From: Syntrophaceae bacterium
Lineage (GTDB): Bacteria; Desulfobacterota; Syntrophia; Syntrophales; Smithellaceae
NCBI GenBank assembly: GCA_025355345.1
Contig: JANXZU010000139.1
Location: forward strand, 1 to 44,022
Length of the DNA: 44,022 bases
Direction of reading: 5' to 3'
Positions 33,237 through 41,956 of the stretch are shown here, piece by piece (the first letter of the stretch is position 1; the number at the start of each line of letters is the position of its first letter). The translations under genes were made by a program, and so were the position numbers. The notes below the pieces were generated by a model. The model had not been told where the DNA came from and did not search any database. It saw only the letters and a list, made by a program, of their open reading frames with translations.

Positions 33237-33887
33237 ATGAAAGTCAAAACTCAGGAGTTTTTCAATGTTTATTCACACTTTGCCGGGATGATCGCGGCTG
33301 TCATTGGCACTATCTATCTGGCAATGGTTGCAAGTTCTTCGGCATCCGCTCTTGTCACAGCTCTTATTTATGGTATTTCTGTTGTTTTCCTTTTTTCAGC
33401 AAGTGCCCTGTACCATGCTTTTAAAAAGAAAGATGATGAGCTGTCCTTCTGGCGTCGAATGGATCGCCTGGCAATTTTTTTCATGATTGCAGGAACATTT
33501 ACTCCGGTATGTTATTTTTGCCTTGATGGCTCATACAAATGGTTCATGATTGCCTTTCAGTGGGGTCTCGTTGGCGTTGGTGTGATTTCTCAGATTTTTT
33601 TCCCAAGGGCTCCAAGAAAACTATACGCGGTTATCTACCTGTGCATGGGTTGGTCAGGGCTTTTCACCATCAAACAGATGCTTGTCAAAATGACTGTATC
33701 TCAGAGCGTTCTAATGTTTACCGGTGCCGCCGCTTTTACACTGGGGGCTATTATTTATGCCATAAAAAAACCAAAATTAATTCCTGGTGTTTTCAGCTTC
33801 CACGAACTCTTTCATATCATGGTGCTGGTTGGCGGAGTGCTTCATTACGCCATGATTTACGGAGTTTATTCCAATCTTGGCGCCTAA
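33237..33887 (+). CDS. PAQR / hemolysin III family membrane protein
   Basis: 216 residues with seven hydrophobic helices. The family motifs are SASALYHAFKK with the conserved Ser and His, RMDRLAIFFMIAGTFTPV with Asp, and FHELFHIMVLVGGVLHY with the late His pair; in PAQR proteins these Ser/Asp/His residues coordinate zinc and are linked to ceramidase-like activity. A haemolytic role is historical for the bacterial members. CAAAGGAGA precedes the ATG. An esterase gene follows after 3 bases, so the two are likely one operon. Confidence 0.88.
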   Translation: MKVKTQEFFNVYSHFAGMIAAVIGTIYLAMVASSSASALVTALIYGISVVFLFSASALYHAFKKKDDELSFWRRMDRLAIFFMIAGTFTPVCYFCLDGSYKWFMIAFQWGLVGVGVISQIFFPRAPRKLYAVIYLCMGWSGLFTIKQMLVKMTVSQSVLMFTGAAAFTLGAIIYAIKKPKLIPGVFSFHELFHIMVLVGGVLHYAMIYGVYSNLGA

Positions 33888-33890
33888 ATA

Positions 33891-34793
33891 TTGAATACAT
33901 CTAATAAAGAACTAACAAAACCAGGTCAGGTGACAGACAGGCTTCTGGCAGCCGAGTCTGCGTTATTTACAAAAGAGTATGAAAAGAATTATTCTGCGGG
34001 GGAGAGCAAACCTCCAAATATTGGAATGCCGTTTTTTTTATACTCACCCGGGTCTGATACAGGCGTTCTCCTTATTCACGGGCTGATGGCTGCGCCAGAG
34101 GAGGTAAAAGAATGGGCTATGTTTCTGCACGAAAAAGGTTTCACCGTATATGCTCCAAGGCTTTCAGGTCATGGAACATCCTATAAAGATCTCTCGACTC
34201 GCAACTATCAGGACTGGATGGATTCTGTTAATCGCGGCCATGCTATTCTGAAATCATGCTGCAAGAAAATTCTGGTGGCCGGTTTTTCAACCGGCGCAGG
34301 TCTTGCTCTGCAATCGGTTATCTTGAAGCCCAATGATTTTGAGGCTGTGATTGCCATCAGCGCGCCGTTGAGATTCAAAAGCTTTTCATCCAGGTTTGCT
34401 GAAACCCTGAATGGGTTTAATCAATTTTGCATTTTTTCAGGTATGGGCAACTTTGCAAAAGAGTTTATAAAAAACGATGCGGACAATCCCCATATAAACT
34501 ATCTTTGCTGTCCGGTAAGCGCCTTTGTTCAGGTCAAAAAGCTGATGAAAAAAGTTCGCAGATCACTTTCTGACATTTCTCTTCCAGCACTTGTAATCCA
34601 AGCAAAAAATGATCCTAAAGTCGCCCCTCAAAGCGGGCCTGCAATATTTAAACTCATTGGCACAGATAAAAAACACTTTTCCTGGATAGATTACAATATG
34701 CATGGAATTGTGCGCGGCGAAATTGCCCTCGATGTTTTTAAAGAAGTGGAATCATTTCTTGTAGCGTATAATCTGATCAATCCCGAAAACTAG
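33891..34793 (+). CDS. Alpha/beta hydrolase, carboxylesterase type
   Basis: 300 residues, TTG start at 33891 directly after the PAQR stop. The oxyanion segment is LLIHGLMAAPEE, the nucleophile elbow GFSTG (in VAGFSTGAGLAL), and the later Asp (QAKNDPKVAP) and His (YNMHGIVRG) complete a Ser-Asp-His triad, resembling Est30/monoacylglycerol lipase-like enzymes. No signal peptide. Coupling to a PAQR protein suggests lipid or acyl-ester metabolism, but the substrate is unknown. The upstream segment of about 45 residues before the core is variable. Confidence 0.8.
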   Translation: MNTSNKELTKPGQVTDRLLAAESALFTKEYEKNYSAGESKPPNIGMPFFLYSPGSDTGVLLIHGLMAAPEEVKEWAMFLHEKGFTVYAPRLSGHGTSYKDLSTRNYQDWMDSVNRGHAILKSCCKKILVAGFSTGAGLALQSVILKPNDFEAVIAISAPLRFKSFSSRFAETLNGFNQFCIFSGMGNFAKEFIKNDADNPHINYLCCPVSAFVQVKKLMKKVRRSLSDISLPALVIQAKNDPKVAPQSGPAIFKLIGTDKKHFSWIDYNMHGIVRGEIALDVFKEVESFLVAYNLINPEN

Positions 34794-34944
34794 TTTTATT
34801 CTATTTCTAAATCAGAAGTAATCGGAAGCGGTTGTAATAGCTCAAATATTAATCAACATCTTCGGCAATCACCCGCGATTACTGGTAATTTCATTCAAGA
34901 CTGTGTCGTAATGTCAAATGACAAAACAATGGTTTATTATCTCT

Positions 34945-35391
34945 TCACTTATGCTTTAAAAGCAAAAACGTTGCCGAAACACGGCAGATATTTTTTTCTT
35001 TATCATCTGTTACCAGGCAATCACCGATAATCAGGCTTTGGCCTTTTTTAAAAACTGTGGCAGTGGCAATAAGATCCCCGCTGCTCACTCCCGCCAGGAA
35101 ATTGCTTTTGAGTTCAACGGTAGTCAAGCCTTCATCCGGCCCCAGCTTTGACATCATCGCGTGAGCAATCGCTTCATCAGCCAGCGCGACAATAAGCCCG
35201 CCCTGCATTGTTTTTGCTCCCTGCAAATACTCCGGGCGCACGGACATCTTAAACCGGGCATAGCCATCCTTGAATTCAATCATGGTTATCCCGAAATACT
35301 CCAGAAATGGGTTCAAGCCTTTTTGGCCATCTTGAATTTTTTTCAGGTAAAGGTTGTAATTATAAATAGCCGGCCTCCTTGTATAATGCAA
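34945..35391 (-). CDS. PaaI-family hot-dog thioesterase
   Basis: 148 residues. A single hot-dog domain with NPFLEYFGITMIEFKDGYARF, the central helix segment MQGGLIVALADEAIAHAM and ELKSNFLAGVSSGDLIATAT. In most members the helix begins H-G-G; here it reads Q-G-G, and the acidic residue of ADEA is kept. Likely hydrolyses an acyl- or aryl-CoA, possibly phenylacetyl-type esters. It begins 6 bases after the ferritin gene on the same strand. Confidence 0.8.
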   Translation of the reverse strand: MHYTRRPAIYNYNLYLKKIQDGQKGLNPFLEYFGITMIEFKDGYARFKMSVRPEYLQGAKTMQGGLIVALADEAIAHAMMSKLGPDEGLTTVELKSNFLAGVSSGDLIATATVFKKGQSLIIGDCLVTDDKEKNICRVSATFLLLKHK

Positions 35392-35397
35392 ACGGTA

Positions 35398-35934
35398 TCA
35401 TGCAAGAAGATTGTATGCCGCCGGATCAAGCGGTGAGCCTGCCACAAAGATACGAGTAGCCAGTTCCCTATCCAGCATCAAAATACCTTCTTTAGAGCCC
35501 TCTACCATGGCCAGCTCCCGGGATACTTTTTCCGCATTTTTTTCTTCTTCAATCTGCTCCTTTAAAAACCAGGAAAGCATGGGCTCTGAGCTATAGTCGT
35601 TTTCTTCACGGGATATTTTCGTTAAATTATTGATCTTGGCGGTAATGAACTTTTCATGTTCATAGGCATCCTGCCAAGCCTCCAAAGGTTTCTTCCATGA
35701 TGTTTTGATCTGCTTTAAATCCAGAAGTGTCACCTGACCGCCTCTATCGAGAATGTGATCAAAAAACTTCATGGCATGTATCATTTCTTCATGTGCCTGA
35801 CAGCGCATCCAGTGCGCCATACCGTCGAGGTTCTGGGCGTGAAAATAAGCAACCATTGATAAATAGATGTAAAAAGATTCCATTTCATGCTTGATCTGCT
35901 CATTCATCGCGTTTTTAATTTTTTCTCCAATCAT
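35398..35934 (-). CDS. ftnA: Ferritin
   Basis: 178 residues, four-helix-bundle iron storage protein of the bacterial non-haem type. Ferroxidase residues are visible: Glu17 (KHEMESFYIYLSM), Glu50 and His53 (AHEEMIHAMKFFDHI), Glu94 region (DAYEHEKFI) and the Glu-rich EQIEEEKNA. Stores iron and limits Fenton chemistry. It starts well (AAAGGAAGG upstream) and is followed by the thioesterase after 6 bases. The C-terminal tail of about 12 residues (GSPLDPAAYNLLA) is typical. Confidence 0.92.
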   Translation of the reverse strand: MIGEKIKNAMNEQIKHEMESFYIYLSMVAYFHAQNLDGMAHWMRCQAHEEMIHAMKFFDHILDRGGQVTLLDLKQIKTSWKKPLEAWQDAYEHEKFITAKINNLTKISREENDYSSEPMLSWFLKEQIEEEKNAEKVSRELAMVEGSKEGILMLDRELATRIFVAGSPLDPAAYNLLA

Positions 35935-36069
35935 GTTAGTAACCTTCCTTTCTTTTAGTTTTGATGCTTAATTTATAATCCAATTTGTAAAATAAGCAAA
36001 TAGTTTTTACGGAGAGATTGCCACGCAGACCGATGTTCTACCCGCAATGACTAAGGTTAAATTATTGTA

Positions 36070-37161
36070 TTATTTTTCGCGCCGCATAACATGAACGGCG
36101 GTTGCTTTGAAAGAGGCGGAGATGAAGGAACCTTCACATATTCCTAAATCCTCACAGGAAGGCATGGTAATATAGGCAACAATAGGAAAGCCGCAATCAA
36201 GCATCAGCTTGTAGAAAAAACCCTGCCGGATTATATTCTGCACTTTTGCCTCAAAAACATTGCGGGCACTAATTTTTTCAGGCACATCTTTGGACACAGT
36301 AATATTTTCCGGCCTTAAACAGCAGTAAACATTTTGTCCCGGCAGATAATCACCCACGGCCGAAATATTTTTACCGGCAATGGCAATCTCCATCAACCCG
36401 GCATTACTGCTTTTAACCGTGCCTTCCAGAATTGTCTCTGTGCCGACAAAATTTGCCACAAATTCGGAGTCAGGCTGGTTAAATATCTGAGACGTTGTTC
36501 CCGATTGTATAATTTTGCCTTCAGCCATAACGGCTACATCCTGCGCCAGACGTAGCGTTTCCTCACGATCGTGAAGAGCCATCACAGCAGTAATTTTTGT
36601 TTCTTCCAGAATATGTTGTAAATCATCAATCAGAGTCTCGCGCGTTGGAGGGTCCAGTGAGTTAAAAGCCTCGTCCAATAGGATCAACCGTGGTTTGATG
36701 GCAAAAGCACGCGCCAGAGAAACCCTCTTGGCTTCTCCACCGGAGAGAGTTTTTGCGGATCTGTTTGCCAGAGCGCTCATACCAAAATAATTCAGCGCAT
36801 CCCCCACACTCTTTTGAATTTGAGCGTGGTTCAGATGACGAAATTTCAAACCCAGGGCAACATTATTATATACGGAAGTATTCAAAAGCAACGGCTCCTG
36901 AAAAACAACAGAGACGCTGCGGCGCAAGCTGGCGCGACTGGCGCTGCTATCAACCGGCCATCCTTGATAATAAATCCTCCCATGGCCTGGTTTTAATAAG
37001 CCAGCCAGTGTCAAAAGAAGCGTTGACTTGCCCGCGCCGTTGGGGCCGATGAGTGCTAGGATTTTCCCCTGCGCGATAGTAAGCTCGCCTATATCCAATA
37101 CCGTTACACCGCCGCGCGAAAGTACAATATTTTCAACTTTTATCAAAGTCTCTGATTTCAT
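36070..37161 (-). CDS. tupC: Tungstate ABC transporter ATP-binding protein
   Basis: 363 residues. The ATPase domain (1-240) has Walker A GPNGAGKST, signature LSGGEAKRVSLARA and Walker B LILLDEAF; a C-terminal TOBE-like domain (about 290-360) with EAKVQNIIRQGFFYKLMLDC probably binds oxyanion and regulates uptake, as in ModC. Its start overlaps the permease stop by 4 bases. Tungstate rather than molybdate is assigned from TupA. Tungsten is used by formate dehydrogenases and aldehyde oxidoreductases in such anaerobes. Confidence 0.87.
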   Translation of the reverse strand: MKSETLIKVENIVLSRGGVTVLDIGELTIAQGKILALIGPNGAGKSTLLLTLAGLLKPGHGRIYYQGWPVDSSASRASLRRSVSVVFQEPLLLNTSVYNNVALGLKFRHLNHAQIQKSVGDALNYFGMSALANRSAKTLSGGEAKRVSLARAFAIKPRLILLDEAFNSLDPPTRETLIDDLQHILEETKITAVMALHDREETLRLAQDVAVMAEGKIIQSGTTSQIFNQPDSEFVANFVGTETILEGTVKSSNAGLMEIAIAGKNISAVGDYLPGQNVYCCLRPENITVSKDVPEKISARNVFEAKVQNIIRQGFFYKLMLDCGFPIVAYITMPSCEDLGICEGSFISASFKATAVHVMRREK

Positions 37162-37856
37162 CGTTTATGCGGCCTTTGCTGTATTTGTGTGAGCAGAAGA
37201 TTGACCAGGAAAGCGAGCAGCAGAAGGATAATGCCCAGGGCAATGGCAATATCAAAATTACCTTTGCCTGTTTCCATAACTGTTGCCGTAGTGAGCACAC
37301 GTGAGTATCCCTTGATATTACCGCCGACCATAATGGAGGCGCCGACTTCGGAAATGACTCCGCCAAAACCGGCCATGACCGCCGCCAACAACGGCAGCCG
37401 TGCTTCTTTGATAAGTACCCAAACCATTTGCAAACGGCTTGCGCCCAAAGAAAGAATCTGCAAACGCAGGTTGGGCGGCAGGTTTTGAATAGCGGCAAGC
37501 GAGATGGCCATAACAATAGGCGTGGCAATTATTGCCTGAGCAATAATCATGGCGTATGGTGTGTAGAGAATCTCCATAAAGCCCAGCGGACCGTTGCGCC
37601 AAATCATAATAGTGACAAAAAGCCCGACCACAACAGGCGGCAGACCCATGCCGGTATTGATCAGACTGATGACCAGCCTCTTGCCACGAAAGTTGGTTAA
37701 TGCAACAACCGTCCCTATGGAAACACCAATGAAAAGGCTGATGAACGTGGCTGTCCCGGATACTTTCAAAGACAGCCAGGTTATTCCCATTACTTCCGTA
37801 TCAAAACTGATAATTAACTCAAAAGCTTTTATTATTCCTTGAACAATTAATTCCAT
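37158..37856 (-). CDS. tupB: Tungstate ABC transporter permease
   Basis: 232 residues with about five or six membrane helices. The cytoplasmic coupling EAA-like loop is LSLGASRLQMVWVLIKEARL, and the N-terminal SLKVSGTATFISLFIGVSIG is typical for TupB/ModB-type permeases. It starts 4 bases after tupA and overlaps tupC, forming a tight operon. Confidence 0.88.
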   Translation of the reverse strand: MELIVQGIIKAFELIISFDTEVMGITWLSLKVSGTATFISLFIGVSIGTVVALTNFRGKRLVISLINTGMGLPPVVVGLFVTIMIWRNGPLGFMEILYTPYAMIIAQAIIATPIVMAISLAAIQNLPPNLRLQILSLGASRLQMVWVLIKEARLPLLAAVMAGFGGVISEVGASIMVGGNIKGYSRVLTTATVMETGKGNFDIAIALGIILLLLAFLVNLLLTQIQQRPHKR

Positions 37857-37860
37857 TTAA

Positions 37861-38721
37861 TTACTTGCCTAAATCTTCAACTTTCTTTCCGGCATCCGGG
37901 AAAAAGAGAGGAGAACCGTATTTATCCACACCAAAGCTTTTGATGATGATTTGAGTTTTTTTAGATAACATGAAATCGGCAAATGCCTTTGCTCCGGCGT
38001 CATTAACCTTAGGCCATTTGGCAATATTTACTTCCATGACGTGATAGATGTTGAGCAGGGCGGCATCACCTTCCACTAAAATATCCATGCCCAAATTTTT
38101 CTTCATTGCCAGATAGGTGCCACGATCAGCCAGTGTATAACCTTTTTTCTCGGCGGCAACATTCAATGTCTGACCCATCCCCAGGCCTGTCTGCTGATAC
38201 CATTTCTGCCCTTCCGGATTAATCCCGGCGGCTTTCCATAATTTCTTTTCCTGAGAATGAGTTCCCGAATTATCGCCTCTGGAGACAAACAATACTTCTG
38301 CTTCGGCAATCAATTTAAATGCTCCAGCCGCTGATTTTGTATTCTTTATTTTTGCCTGATCTTCACCTTGTCCAACAATTACAAAATCATTATGCATCAC
38401 CAACCGCCTGTTGACGCCAAACCCTTCATCAACAAACTTCTTTTCCGCATCCGGTGAATGAACCAGCAGAACATCTGCCTCACCTTTTTGTCCCATAGCC
38501 ATGGCCTGGCCGGAACCTACGGCAATTGTCTTTACAAAGTAACCTGTTTGCTTTTCAAAGATAGGAATCAAAACATCAAGCAGGCCTGTATCCTGAGTGC
38601 TGGTGGTCGTCGCCAGAATGATATTTTTTTGCTTAGGTGCAGCCTGCGCGCTCATCACATTCGCTGCTAAAATCGATGTCATTATCAAAATGGTTAATTT
38701 AAACGTCTTTAAAATTTTCAT
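37861..38721 (-). CDS. tupA: Tungstate ABC transporter substrate-binding protein
   Basis: 286 residues. A signal peptide (about 1-27, ending AQAA) precedes the oxyanion-binding TTTSTQDTGLLDVL, whose TTTS is the TupA hallmark. FVSRGDNSGTHSQEKKLW and the late YTLADRGTYLAMK are further TupA-type elements. It captures tungstate in the periplasm with high selectivity over molybdate. Downstream tupB and tupC complete the transporter; upstream are a tupA relic and the regulator, all on the minus strand. Confidence 0.92.
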   Translation of the reverse strand: MKILKTFKLTILIMTSILAANVMSAQAAPKQKNIILATTTSTQDTGLLDVLIPIFEKQTGYFVKTIAVGSGQAMAMGQKGEADVLLVHSPDAEKKFVDEGFGVNRRLVMHNDFVIVGQGEDQAKIKNTKSAAGAFKLIAEAEVLFVSRGDNSGTHSQEKKLWKAAGINPEGQKWYQQTGLGMGQTLNVAAEKKGYTLADRGTYLAMKKNLGMDILVEGDAALLNIYHVMEVNIAKWPKVNDAGAKAFADFMLSKKTQIIIKSFGVDKYGSPLFFPDAGKKVEDLGK

Positions 38722-38757
38722 CAGTATTCTCCTTATTTTTTACTGTTGGTTGTATTG

Positions 38758-38971
38758 TTATTTTTTCAGTTTGTTTTTTTGCCATTCTTCTGAATTGGGG
38801 AAGAAGAGCGCTGAACCGAATTTTTCTTTACCGAAATCCCGGATGATCAACTGTCCTTTTTGGGCCAATTGTGCTGGATAAAAACACAAATTTATCCCCA
38901 TTTGCAGCGAAGGACATACACGGAAAAATCAAAAGAAATAAAACTAACCACTTACTCATACTTTTTTTCAT
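38758..38971 (-). pseudogene. Internally deleted, frameshifted second tupA
   Basis: The minus strand starts with an intact signal peptide (MKKSMSKWLVLFLLIFPCMS...FAA) and FVFLSST, equivalent to ILATTTS of TupA. It then jumps, with a change of frame, to the C-terminus GQLIIRDFGKEKFGSALFFP, matching TQIIIKSFGVDKYGSPLFFP of the neighbouring tupA, and ends with a normal stop at 38758. The middle of roughly 200 residues is missing. It lies 36 bases before the intact tupA, so it is the relic of a tandem duplicate or a replaced original. Confidence 0.82.
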
Positions 38972-39010
38972 AACCTGTAAATCCTTTCTATATTTATTTT
39001 TTTAACGCTG

Positions 39011-39928
39011 TTATTGATGTGAATGGAGGATCTTTCCTGAATCCAGAAAGTCATAACCTCCAATTTTTTCCACGCGGTTTCTAAATTCCTCTGTCTTCAA
39101 CGTCTCAATAAAAGACTGCACACCTGATTGAAAAAAAGTGGATTGATCAAGGATCATATCAAAACATTCAGAAGTGATGGGCTTAAAGGCCAGACCTAAA
39201 AGTTTCCCAATCGCCGCTGAAGCTATACCTACTTGGGCATCGCCGGCGATAATGGAAAGACCAACTTCAAAATGAGTATAAACTTCTTTGTCATAACCCT
39301 CGATCTGGTCGACAGCAATTCCCAGTTTTTGCAAATGATAATCCAGAAGCATTCGCGTTCCGGAACCTAACTGACGGTTAATGAATTTTATATTTTTGCC
39401 GGTTAGACTTTCAAATCCTTTAATCTGAGATGTAATATCCGGTTGAATAAGAAAACCCAATTCCCGATGAAAAAGATTAACGACCACAGGATGAATATCG
39501 GGCAGGTATTTTGACAAATAAGGAATATTATACTGGCCGCTTTCGGCATCAAAAAGGTGAGACAGCGCAATATCAGTATAGCCATCATTTAAAGCTTTGA
39601 GGCCATTAACGCTACCGGTATTGGCCGAAAAAATAAAAAAATCCGGATGAGATTTTTTTGTAGCTGTCAGCAGCATATCCATAACCGGATCGTTACTGCC
39701 GGAGGCTAGAATTGCGCCGCTTATTTGAGAGCTTTTCTTTCTAGCCTGCTTTATGCCTGTTGTAGTATTAGTTTCGATCCATTCATCAATCAATTTTTTG
39801 GGAAATATCCATTTGCCTGTAACCCGTGTACAAGGAATCCTACCAGCTTTAATCAGGCCATAAACCTGTTTTTCATGGATATCAAGATACTGCGCTACTT
39901 CTTTTGTATTCATCAATTCTTCAGACAT
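39011..39928 (-). CDS. Excisionase-type HTH regulator with PBP-like ligand domain, probable tungstate/molybdate sensor
   Basis: 305 residues. The N-terminal helix-turn-helix of the MerR/excisionase type covers about 5-52 (NTKEVAQYLDIHEKQVYGLI, KWIFPKKLIDEWIE). The rest resembles a periplasmic-binding-protein-like domain: ASGSNDPVMDML, DIALSHLFDAESGQYN, INRQLGSGTRMLLDYHL and GDAQVGIASAA, a pattern of cytoplasmic oxyanion-sensing regulators. It is upstream of and co-directional with tupABC, so it is likely to control tungstate uptake; the ligand is inferred from context only. Confidence 0.82.
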   Translation of the reverse strand: MSEELMNTKEVAQYLDIHEKQVYGLIKAGRIPCTRVTGKWIFPKKLIDEWIETNTTTGIKQARKKSSQISGAILASGSNDPVMDMLLTATKKSHPDFFIFSANTGSVNGLKALNDGYTDIALSHLFDAESGQYNIPYLSKYLPDIHPVVVNLFHRELGFLIQPDITSQIKGFESLTGKNIKFINRQLGSGTRMLLDYHLQKLGIAVDQIEGYDKEVYTHFEVGLSIIAGDAQVGIASAAIGKLLGLAFKPITSECFDMILDQSTFFQSGVQSFIETLKTEEFRNRVEKIGGYDFLDSGKILHSHQ

Positions 39929-40099
39929 AACCTCTCCTTAAAAAGCACCATGTTAATAAACCATACCGGCAACAATTTCAAGACATATTGTTATAAATTT
40001 CTACTAATTATTACTAATTATCACAAGTTGTTTGTTTGAGCAAAAAAGACAAAGGGCATAGATTGATTCTTGAATAGTGATAGATAGAAGATATTATCA

Positions 40100-41821
40100 T
40101 CAAGGTGTAGATTGCTGGCGTTGCCACATCGCTCTATAGACGCCATCTTGGGCCAATAGCGCATCGTGTTCTCCACGTTCAACCACGCTGCCATCGACTA
40201 ATACAAGGATTTCATCAGCATTCGTGATCGTTGACAAACGATGAGTGATAATCAAAGTGGTGGTATTATGCGATAAATCTTCAATGTTCTTTTTGATAAG
40301 ACGTTCCGTCATACTATCCAGCGATGACGTTGCTTCATCAAATATGAAAATACGTGGTTGCTTAAGCACAGCCCGTGCAATTGCTATCCTCTGTCTTTCA
40401 CCACCGGAGATTTTTAGACCTCGTTCTCCCACGATCGTGTTGTAACCTTTGGGTAGCGCTGCAATGAAATCGGCAAGGCCTGCAAGTTTTGCGGCTCCTT
40501 CAATTTCTTTGAAACTGCAGCTTGGCTTGGCAATACCGATGTTGAACGCCAGTGTGTCATTGAACAAGACTACATCCTGCGGTACGACAGCGATAACCTC
40601 CCTTATACTTTCCAGGGTTCTTTCATTAATTGGATAACCGTCTATCTTGATACAACCTCCGGTAACATCATAGAAACGAAATAAAAGCCTTGAAATGGTC
40701 GACTTTCCTGAACCGCTGGGGCCGACAATAGCCAAAGTTCTGCCCGGACGAATGCAAAAACTGATATCATGTAAAATAGTGGAATTGACATTATAGGAGA
40801 ATTGAACCTTATTAAACTCGACTTCACCATTTCCCGGCGGTAACGCCTTCTCCCCGGACATCGCCTTGATTTCGGACCGTTGGTTCATAAGCTCAAGCAT
40901 CTGTTCAATATATGTGATTCCGGTTTTAATCTCACGATAAGCAAAACTAAATGATTCCAGTGGATGCAATAATTGCATTAAATAAGAAACTACCAGCACA
41001 AACCCGCCCACCGTCATGGTACCTTCCGCCACATCGAGCGTCGCGAGAACTAATGTAGCTGATAATGCTAGCATCAGACACACTGTTTGGGTTAGACCAG
41101 TTGTGGTACGACGCCCGTAGTATCGTATCCAGCCATCTTCACTACTCTCCAATGATTTATCCAGACGATCGCGAATTACATGCTCACAACCAAAATATTT
41201 AATTGTTTCGTAATTAAGGTAACTATCAGCAACTACTCCGGCTGCTTCAACCTGAGCATCGGCAGCTTCGCGCTGCGGCTCCCTCTGTCTATTGATACCT
41301 CGGATGGTCACAGCGATATACAAGATGGCAGTTGCAAGTAGAATACCAACAAAAGAAGGCTTTCCTAATGCAGTAATTACTGCACCCATCAATACCAATT
41401 CAAAAACAAGTGGAATTACGCAATACAATGCATTTTGCAATAAGAGGCAATAACCAAGAAGACCGTTTCCGACGATTTGCTGAAGAGCGCCTGTTTTTCG
41501 ATCCAGATGAAAACGTAATGAAAGCGTATGAACGTGATCGAATATGCGCAGCGCCAATCTTCGCCGGATTCTCTGCTCGATTCGGCCGTACATGCGCCAT
41601 CGAAGTTCACCCCCGATTTTGACTAAACTTTGAGCACCGATGTACACGAAAATGAGAAGAACCGGAATTGCGCTCGGTAAAACCACCAAACGATCGATGA
41701 GATACTTAAAAAATAACGGAGTGATTGTACTGAGTACCGCGATACCAAGAATAAGTATTACAATCCAGATTAAGCTCAAACGTAAACCAGCCCCTAACTC
41801 TTTCCAGAGCAAAGACAGCAA
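40100..41821 (-). CDS. ABC exporter (ATM1-like) of the RiPP cluster
   Basis: 573 residues: a six-helix transmembrane domain (about 1-310) fused to an ATPase with Walker A GPSGSGKST, signature ISGGERQRIAIARA, Walker B IFIFDEATSSLDS and H-loop THRLS. NYETIKYFGCEH in the membrane domain is typical of the HMT1/ATM1 subgroup. There is no N-terminal C39 peptidase, so if it exports the peptide the leader must be removed otherwise. The start is unsure: a TTG at 41821 is the first usual start codon, but the frame is open to 41896 with no ATG. It follows the ATP-grasp gene by 135 bases. Confidence 0.82.
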   Translation of the reverse strand: MLSLLWKELGAGLRLSLIWIVILILGIAVLSTITPLFFKYLIDRLVVLPSAIPVLLIFVYIGAQSLVKIGGELRWRMYGRIEQRIRRRLALRIFDHVHTLSLRFHLDRKTGALQQIVGNGLLGYCLLLQNALYCVIPLVFELVLMGAVITALGKPSFVGILLATAILYIAVTIRGINRQREPQREAADAQVEAAGVVADSYLNYETIKYFGCEHVIRDRLDKSLESSEDGWIRYYGRRTTTGLTQTVCLMLALSATLVLATLDVAEGTMTVGGFVLVVSYLMQLLHPLESFSFAYREIKTGITYIEQMLELMNQRSEIKAMSGEKALPPGNGEVEFNKVQFSYNVNSTILHDISFCIRPGRTLAIVGPSGSGKSTISRLLFRFYDVTGGCIKIDGYPINERTLESIREVIAVVPQDVVLFNDTLAFNIGIAKPSCSFKEIEGAAKLAGLADFIAALPKGYNTIVGERGLKISGGERQRIAIARAVLKQPRIFIFDEATSSLDSMTERLIKKNIEDLSHNTTTLIITHRLSTITNADEILVLVDGSVVERGEHDALLAQDGVYRAMWQRQQSTP

Positions 41822-41956
41822 ATCTTTGAGAATATAATAATCTTTTCTATAACGATCCAGCAGGTTATTTCTCTCTTTCGTGTTTAAGTTAAGAGCTTAG
41901 GACTGGCAGTTCTCAATTCAGATGTATATGACAGATCTGCAGCAGCAAGCCTCCGC

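Noticed and set aside
36753..37052. Plus-strand 99-codon frame opposite tupC, and similar 100-200 codon frames opposite scpA, recN, phaC and the ABC genes
   Set aside because: They are antisense shadows of conserved genes, with composition dictated by the real frame.
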